Part shown: piece after piece, positions 52,881-57,572 of the stretch
How the letters are laid out: every line of letters begins with the position of its first letter
Position numbering within the stretch: position 1 is the stretch's first letter
Assembly: GCA_040235565.1 (NCBI GenBank)
Contig: JBECLA010000005.1
Location: 1 to 57,572, forward strand
Length of the DNA: 57,572 bases
Source of the DNA: JAHEIJ01 sp040235565
GTDB taxonomy: Bacteria; Pseudomonadota; Gammaproteobacteria; UBA6429; Thiohalophilaceae
Direction of reading: 5' to 3'
The notes under the pieces: model-generated
Told to the model about the DNA's origin: nothing
Databases searched by the model: none
The model's input: the letters and a program-made list of their open reading frames with translations, nothing else
Translations under genes and position numbers: made by a program

Positions 52881-52966
52881 TTCTATTTCGCCCGCCGCTA
52901 CGCGGCTGAGGCGAGTCCATTTTCTTTGCTCGTCCAAAGAAATGGACGAAAAGAAAGGACGTCCCC
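52881..52966 (+). repeat. Left inverted-repeat end of the element
   Basis: Contains the internal hairpin GTCCATTTTCTTTG / CAAAGAAATGGAC around GCTCGTC, with one bulged T. It aligns, with scattered mismatches and small gaps, to the reverse complement of 53301-53384. Confidence 0.7.
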
Positions 52967-53300
52967 AGGCTCGTCCGCTCACGCGGATACCCTCGGTGCG
53001 CGCCTTCAGCGGGCCTCGACGTAAACTCGCTCATCAACACCATTCGCTCAGACAACGTCTCGGCTTGTCCGCTTCGGGCTGTGCGCCTCGGCATCGCCAA
53101 AGGGGAATGGTCCTTCGATTAACTCCGTACTCGCTATACGGAACAACCCCTTTGACGCCGCTGAGTCCCGCAGAGAAAATCAGAGGCCCCGAGCTGTTGT
53201 TTGAGTGAGCAACGCGAGCGAGTTTACAGCGAGGGCTGATTTTCTCGAGGAACGAGGGCATTCCGTTTATCAACTTCTGTTGAGAAACGGAACAAGTCAT

Positions 53301-53384
53301 GGGGCGTCATTCTTTTGGTGACTTTTCTTGGACGAGCAAGAAAAGTCACTCGCCCTAAGCGCGATAGCGCGGGGCGAAATAAAA
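53301..53384 (-). repeat. Right inverted-repeat end of the element
   Basis: Contains a perfect internal hairpin at 53318-53349: GTGACTTTTCTTG, loop GACGAG, then CAAGAAAAGTCAC (13-bp stem). The hairpin loop sequence is the same CTCGTC as in the left end, and the stem bases differ in a compensating way, so the fold is kept. Confidence 0.75.
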
Positions 53385-53418
53385 CATAAAATGCATTTGC
53401 CTCGGCGGGCAAAAAATA

Positions 53419-54939
53419 TTACTTCTTATAAAATATAAACTTCAGCCACACGACGCCCAACACCAGAAACCCCAATCCAATCACCACCCAGTTCCCCCAC
53501 CGCACATATAATGTCGTGCCTTGGCGCGGTTGCACTTCACCGGTTAATACATAGGTTTCAAACTGCGGCGATCGTTTTACCACATACCCCTTGTGATTAA
53601 TGATGGCGGAGATGCCGTTGGTGGTGGCCCGCAGTAATGGCCGGCCGGTTTCCACCGCCCGCATACGCGAGATCTGCAAGTGTTGATGGGGCGCAAAGGA
53701 ATCACCATACCAGGCATTATTGCTGCCGTTGATCAACAACGTGGCGGCGGGCAAAAAGTCGATCACTTCTTCCCCGAAGGCGTCTTCATAACACACCGTG
53801 GGAGCGAGGCGTTGTCCGGCGGCTTGCAGGGGTAATTGATCATTGCTGCCGCGACTGAAACTCGACATGGGCAAATCAAAGAAGTTAATCAAGCCACGCA
53901 GGAGAGATTCCAGTGGCACAAATTCGCCAAACGGAACCAGATGCCGTTTGTGATACATCTCCGGGTTATCCCCGAGTACCACGAAACTGCTGTAGTACTG
54001 ATCTGTTTGCAGGTTCAGTACCGGTACGCCAACGACCAGGTCCGTACCATGTTGTTTCGCTTCCGCCACCAATGGCATGAAATAGTCATCGACCAAAGTA
54101 TGATAGAAGGTGGTCATGGCATTTTCCGGCCAGAAAATCAGATCGCTGTCCCAATGCTGACGGGTCAGATCCGCATAGAGATCCAGCCGTGACTGGATCT
54201 GATCCGGATCCCACTTGGTAATCTGCGGGGCGTTACCCTGCAACAGGCTGACTTTGACAGGCGTACCATATTTGTCAGTCCATTCGACCGCCGACAGCCC
54301 GGTAGCACCGACAAACAATAGCGCTACCGCGCCAGCTGCAACGAATCGCGTTCGGTGTTGATTGGCCAGCAGGAGGACCAACATCAAGGCGGCCGTCAAC
54401 GCCGTTGCCCAACTGACGCCATATATGCCGAGCACCGGGGCAATGCCCGCCAGGGGGGTATTCAACTGGCTGTACCCCAGATTCAACCAGGGAAAGCCGG
54501 TTAGAAACCAGCCTCGCACCCATTCAAACAACAACCACAGTGCTGGGTAAATCACCAGCAGGCTGGAGATGCGACTCGAGTCTAAACGTTGTTGCAGCCT
54601 GACAGACACATACCCTTGCAGGGCAGGATATAACGCGAGAAAAGCCACGAAGGCCGCCGTCATCAGTACCGCCAGCGGCACGGATGCATAGCCATGCACG
54701 TGAATTGCAACATACACCCAGGAGACACCCACGCCGAACATTCCCAGACCAAACAGGAAACCCATTAATGCGGCCTGTTTGGGCGAGGCAGTTAACCAGT
54801 AATAAAACAGCACCAAGGGGGCGAAATAGGCGAGCAGAAAAAGATTAAAGGGCGCAAACGCCAACGGGAGACTCGCTCCGGCGAGAAAACACCAGAGTAA
54901 TGCGGCTCTTGAATGGGTGAGCAGTGTTTTAACTACCAC
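53419..54939 (-). CDS. lnt: Apolipoprotein N-acyltransferase Lnt
   Basis: Lnt adds the third acyl chain to the N-terminal Cys of lipoproteins in the inner membrane. The protein has about seven or eight hydrophobic segments (residues 15-210), a periplasmic nitrilase domain, and one C-terminal membrane helix. The catalytic triad is Glu272 (FWPENAM), Lys331 (MYHKRHLVPFGEF) and Cys383 (TVCYEDAFG). I start at GTG 54939 (506 aa), overlapping the corC stop by 11 bases; this gives the family's usual length, whereas the frame open to 55089 adds non-family residues. Confidence 0.95.
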   Translation of the reverse strand: MVVKTLLTHSRAALLWCFLAGASLPLAFAPFNLFLLAYFAPLVLFYYWLTASPKQAALMGFLFGLGMFGVGVSWVYVAIHVHGYASVPLAVLMTAAFVAFLALYPALQGYVSVRLQQRLDSSRISSLLVIYPALWLLFEWVRGWFLTGFPWLNLGYSQLNTPLAGIAPVLGIYGVSWATALTAALMLVLLLANQHRTRFVAAGAVALLFVGATGLSAVEWTDKYGTPVKVSLLQGNAPQITKWDPDQIQSRLDLYADLTRQHWDSDLIFWPENAMTTFYHTLVDDYFMPLVAEAKQHGTDLVVGVPVLNLQTDQYYSSFVVLGDNPEMYHKRHLVPFGEFVPLESLLRGLINFFDLPMSSFSRGSNDQLPLQAAGQRLAPTVCYEDAFGEEVIDFLPAATLLINGSNNAWYGDSFAPHQHLQISRMRAVETGRPLLRATTNGISAIINHKGYVVKRSPQFETYVLTGEVQPRQGTTLYVRWGNWVVIGLGFLVLGVVWLKFIFYKK

Positions 54940-55816
54940 CGGCCGTCCCGGCCTGTGAGGGTTCTGCCTCGACTTCGCGACGACTGACGTGGAGTAAATA
55001 AATTTGCCGATTACTGGCGCGCAGCACCTTGAAATGAAACTCGCCCAGATCGAGGGTTTCACCGCGCTTGGGCATGTGACCGAATCCATTCATCACCAGG
55101 CCGCCGATGGTATCGAATTCTTCATCGCTGAAGCTGGTCTGGAAATGTTCATTAAAATCTTCAATCGGCGTAATCGCCTTGACGGTGTATTCCTCATTGC
55201 GATGCTCGAAGATATAGGCATCTTCTTCTACGTCGTGCTCGTCTTCGATCTCACCGACAATCTGTTCCAGTACATCTTCAATGGTCACCATCCCGGCCAC
55301 ACCGCCGTACTCATCCACAACAATGGCAATGTGGTTGCGACTGGCACGAAATTCCTTGAGCAACACATTGAGGCGTTTGCTTTCCGGAATGAATACCGCC
55401 GGACGCAGGATGTCACGCAGATTAAACCGGCTGTCTTCCCCGTCCAGGAAATAGGGCAACAGATCCTTGGCCAACAGAATGCCAATCACCTCGTCACGAT
55501 TCTCGCCCACCGCCGGGAAGCGGGAATGGGCCGATTCCACCACGGTCTGCAAGATGACTTTCAGATCCGCATCCCGCTCAACCACCACCATCTGGGCCCG
55601 GGGAATCATGATGTCACGCACCTGCATTTCCGAAACGCCGATCACGCCTTCGATCATCGTCAGGGCGTCATAATCGATAACGGCGTTCTTCTGCGCTTCC
55701 TGCAGGACGCCGATCAGTTGGTCCCGATCCTTCAACTCGCCCTGCAATGCCTGGCCCAGCCGTTCCAGCCAGCTGCGTTTCTGTTCCTTATCGGGATTGG
55801 TAGTCTCGTCGTTCAT
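54929..55816 (-). CDS. corC: CorC/HlyC family CBS-domain protein
   Basis: A 295-aa soluble protein of the CorC family, linked to magnesium and cobalt efflux or homeostasis. It has two CBS domains (about 70-195, MIPRAQMVVVERDADL..., VVDEYGGVAGMVTIEDVLEQIVGEIEDEHD) and a C-terminal CorC_HlyC domain (DTIGGLVMNGFGHMPKRGE). It lacks the membrane DUF21 domain of its longer relatives, as in other short CorC. It overlaps ybeY by 4 bases. Confidence 0.94.
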   Translation of the reverse strand: MNDETTNPDKEQKRSWLERLGQALQGELKDRDQLIGVLQEAQKNAVIDYDALTMIEGVIGVSEMQVRDIMIPRAQMVVVERDADLKVILQTVVESAHSRFPAVGENRDEVIGILLAKDLLPYFLDGEDSRFNLRDILRPAVFIPESKRLNVLLKEFRASRNHIAIVVDEYGGVAGMVTIEDVLEQIVGEIEDEHDVEEDAYIFEHRNEEYTVKAITPIEDFNEHFQTSFSDEEFDTIGGLVMNGFGHMPKRGETLDLGEFHFKVLRASNRQIYLLHVSRREVEAEPSQAGTAGGS

Positions 55817-56277
55817 GATGCCTCGTCGAGTAAATAGGGATTGGAATAACCCAGTTTCTGTAAAATGTGAATCTCCCGTGCCTCCATGTCCTCGGCTTCT
55901 GCCGGTTGCTGGTGATCGTAGCCCAGCAGATGCAGCGTGCCGTGCACGATCATGTGGGCCCAGTGCGCGGTGTCGGTCTTGCCCTGTTCACGGGCTTCCC
56001 GCTGCACCACCGGGGCCGCAATGACCAGATCGCCCAGTAAATTGAGATCCACACCGGGAGGGGCTTCAAAGGGAAAAGACAAAATATTGGTTGGACCGCT
56101 CTGGTGGCGATAGCGGGCATTCAGCGCCGCCATTTCCGGCTCATCCACAATGCGGACGGTCAACTCTATGTCGGTAGCATAGGCTTCCGCTACCAGAACG
56201 GCCTCGATCCAGCGCCGTATGTCGTCCTCATCCGGACCGCCTTCGACTTCGGCCTGGAGATCAAGCGCCACATTCAT
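55813..56277 (-). CDS. ybeY: Endoribonuclease YbeY (rRNA maturation factor)
   Basis: A zinc endoribonuclease needed for 16S rRNA 3' end maturation and 70S quality control. The 154-aa protein has the UPF0054 zinc motif HGTLHLLGYDH (His112, His116, His122) and the earlier TNILSFPFE segment. Start overlaps the ybeZ stop by 4 bases. Confidence 0.96.
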   Translation of the reverse strand: MNVALDLQAEVEGGPDEDDIRRWIEAVLVAEAYATDIELTVRIVDEPEMAALNARYRHQSGPTNILSFPFEAPPGVDLNLLGDLVIAAPVVQREAREQGKTDTAHWAHMIVHGTLHLLGYDHQQPAEAEDMEAREIHILQKLGYSNPYLLDEAS

Positions 56278-57245
56278 GGGGTCGGTCCCTCGCTGGATTC
56301 ATAGGCAGTGACGATGCGTTGTACCAGGGGATGGCGCACGACGTCCTTGGGCGTAAAAAAGGTGAAGCTGATACCTTTTACATCCTTCAACACCTCGATC
56401 ACGTGGCGCAGTCCTGATTGCTGCCCCCGCGGCAAGTCTACCTGGGTCACATCCCCCGTCACCACCACCTTGGTGCCAAACCCGATCCGGGTGAGGAACA
56501 TCTTCATCTGCTCCATGGTGGTGTTCTGGGCTTCATCCAGAATGACAAAGGACTCATTCAGGGTGCGGCCCCGCATGTAGGCCAGTGGCGCTACCTCAAT
56601 CACATTGCGTTCCATCAATTTGGCGACCTGTTCGAATCCCAGCATTTCATACAGGGCGTCATAAAGCGGACGTAAATACGGATCAATTTTCTGGGCCAGA
56701 TCGCCAGGCAGGAAACCCAGTCTTTCGCCTGTTTCTACCGCCGGCCGGGTCAGGATCAGGCGGCGGACGGAATCCCGTTCGAGGGCGTCGACGGCACTGG
56801 CCACGGCCAGATAGGTCTTGCCGGTGCCGGCCGGTCCGATACCAAAACTGAGATCATACTGCTGAATATCCCGCAGGTATTCCTGCTGATGGGGGCCGCG
56901 ACCGCGGACCGCCCCCCGCTGGGTGTGAATGATGACTTCATCCTTGGGAGTGATATCCGCGATAAGCGCATCCACACCGGACTCCTGTAAATGCAGGTTG
57001 ACCTGGCTGGGATTAAGAACCTGACTTGCGGTCTCGGCATACAAATCACGCAGGACTTCCTCCGCGGCCAGCACCGAACGACTGTCCCCGATCACCCGGA
57101 AGGCATTGCCGCGATTGTTCACCTCCACCCCCAGGCGGCGTTCGATTTGACGCAGGTGTTCATCGAACTGGCCACACAGATTGGCCAGCCGCTCGTTATC
57201 GGCAGGTTCAAGAACTATATCGGAAGAATGGACGCTGGTAGTCAA
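56274..57245 (-). CDS. ybeZ: PhoH-like ATPase YbeZ
   Basis: A PhoH-family P-loop ATPase that works with YbeY in RNA metabolism. The 323-aa protein has an N-terminal KH-like region (about 15-75), Walker A GPAGTGKT (137-144), RPAVETGERLGFLPGDL, Walker B FVILDEAQN and the sensor stretch VVTGDVTQVDLP. It lies 24 bases after miaB in the miaB-ybeZ-ybeY-corC-lnt operon. Confidence 0.97.
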   Translation of the reverse strand: MTTSVHSSDIVLEPADNERLANLCGQFDEHLRQIERRLGVEVNNRGNAFRVIGDSRSVLAAEEVLRDLYAETASQVLNPSQVNLHLQESGVDALIADITPKDEVIIHTQRGAVRGRGPHQQEYLRDIQQYDLSFGIGPAGTGKTYLAVASAVDALERDSVRRLILTRPAVETGERLGFLPGDLAQKIDPYLRPLYDALYEMLGFEQVAKLMERNVIEVAPLAYMRGRTLNESFVILDEAQNTTMEQMKMFLTRIGFGTKVVVTGDVTQVDLPRGQQSGLRHVIEVLKDVKGISFTFFTPKDVVRHPLVQRIVTAYESSEGPTP

Positions 57246-57269
57246 AACAAGATGGGAAATCGTTTTCGC

Positions 57270-57572
57270 TCAGGCGCAGATAGTAGCAGTAGTGACCAGT
57301 TCACCACGGAGAGAATTGGGCAAGGATTCAGTTATGATCACGTCGACAAAATCACCAATCAGTGCGGAATCTCCCTTAAAGTTTACCACACGATTGTTCT
57401 CTGTGCGGCCACTGACCTGGCCCGGATCTTTCCGGGAGTGGCCACTCACCAGCACGCGCTGGGTGGTCCCGACCATGCGTCGGCTGATGACCTGGGCCTG
57501 CTGGTTGATGCGTTGCTGTAGCCGGCTAAGCCGCTGTTTCTTGACTTCGAGTGGCACGTCATCGGGCAAGGC
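57270..57572 (-). CDS. miaB: tRNA-2-methylthio-N6-dimethylallyladenosine synthase MiaB, C-terminal part
   Basis: MiaB is a radical-SAM enzyme that thiomethylates i6A37 of tRNAs. Only the last 100 residues lie in the window; the gene continues past its right end. The visible part is the end of the radical-SAM region (LPDDVPLEVKKQRLSRLQQRINQQAQ, with the QxxxxxxxxxG spacing of the family) and the TRAM RNA-binding domain (QRVLVSGHSRKDPGQVSGRTENNRVVNF). It is the first gene of the ybeZ-ybeY-corC-lnt transcript. Confidence 0.93.
   Translation of the reverse strand, partial: ALPDDVPLEVKKQRLSRLQQRINQQAQVISRRMVGTTQRVLVSGHSRKDPGQVSGRTENNRVVNFKGDSALIGDFVDVIITESLPNSLRGELVTTATICA

Larger units (their letters stand above)
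52811..53384. repeat. Non-coding inverted-repeat element, about 500-570 bp
   Basis: This is the only long stretch without a gene (52800-53418). Two related ends face each other: 52881-52966 and the reverse complement of 53301-53384. Both read TT(C/T)TATTTCGCCC, then a G/C hairpin, GGCGAGT, TTTTCTT, GCTCGTCCAA and finally ACG(T/C)CCCC. An extra partial copy of the end (TTATTTCGCCCCGCG...) lies at 52815-52860. The interior has no credible protein. The structure resembles a non-autonomous mobile or dispersed repeat; I cannot name a family. Confidence 0.7.

Noticed and set aside
52942..53300. Short open frames inside the inverted-repeat element (plus 52942-53208, minus 53034-53300)
   Set aside because: Low-complexity, no start context, no motif, and they cross inverted-repeat structure; they look like chance frames in a non-coding element.
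55004..55837. 277-codon plus-strand open frame over corC
   Set aside because: Antisense shadow of corC; the minus-strand protein has clear CBS and CorC_HlyC domains and overlaps its neighbours by 4 bases.
1..57572. CRISPR arrays, tRNA genes, insertion sequences, prophage or defence genes
   Set aside because: I found no regularly spaced direct repeats, no cloverleaf with a CCA end, and no transposase, integrase or defence-type domain among the genes.

Overview
The window reads as core genome of a gammaproteobacterium, about 57.6 kb, dense with housekeeping genes and free of insertion sequences, tRNA genes, CRISPR arrays or phage genes. Gene order matches the conserved neighbourhood known from Pseudomonas and relatives (rnpB/rsmI-lpoA-yraN-gmhA, sspAB-petCBA, algW-hisCDG-murA-ibaG-mla, kdsDC-lptCAB-rpoN-hpf-ptsN-rapZ, pmbA-yjgA-tldD-nit-yhdP-rng-maf), followed by the rlmH-rsfS-nadD-proA-holA-lptE-leuS and lnt-corC-ybeY-ybeZ-miaB blocks. 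A bc1 complex with a PVWY Qo motif, a short-form HisG and an HprK/RapZ/PTS-Ntr cluster fit a respiratory, probably non-enteric gammaproteobacterium. I cannot name the genus.

Layout. 1-330: a high-GC C-terminal fragment of a second rsmI, ending in a perfect 27-bp inverted repeat; it looks foreign or chimeric. 341-1564: rnpB and complete rsmI (minus). 1620-5868: lpoA-yraN-gmhA-FAD oxidase (plus). 5893-10277: macro-domain protein, sspB, sspA and cytochrome bc1 petABC (minus). 10474-11229: Nif3-like protein (minus), divergent from the DegS/AlgW-type protease (11354-12517, plus). 12569-20524: mlaFEDCB-ibaG-murA-hisG-hisD-hisC (minus). 20683-21610: a DUF72 protein divergent from a 61-aa zinc-ribbon protein. 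21675-34363: mlaA, Ca/Na antiporter, HMA protein, kdsD, kdsC, lptC, lptA, lptB, rpoN, hpf, ptsN, hprK, rapZ, EIIA-Man, HPr, mgtE, a lipoprotein and an acetyltransferase (plus). 34438-44449: pmbA, yjgA (plus), tldD, nitrilase, a small exported protein, yhdP and rng (otherwise minus). 44604-52138: maf to leuS (minus). 52290-52799: ybeL-like zinc ribbon (plus). 52800-53418: a non-coding repeat element. 53419-57572: lnt, corC, ybeY, ybeZ and the truncated 3' end of miaB (minus).

Functionally the window is an envelope-biogenesis hub. It holds LPS heptose and Kdo synthesis (gmhA, kdsD, kdsC), LPS transport (lptC, lptA, lptB, lptE), phospholipid transport (mlaA-F, yhdP), peptidoglycan synthesis (murA, lpoA), lipoprotein acylation (lnt) and envelope stress signalling (algW). 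Sigma-54/PTS-Ntr regulation, histidine synthesis, bc1 respiration and ribosome/tRNA maturation genes are interleaved.

I saw no convincing undescribed multi-gene system. The items most worth a second look are the chimeric-looking left end, the roughly 500-bp inverted-repeat element at 52.8-53.4 kb, the HPr/HprK cluster without an adjacent Enzyme I gene, and a few small conserved-context genes of unknown function.
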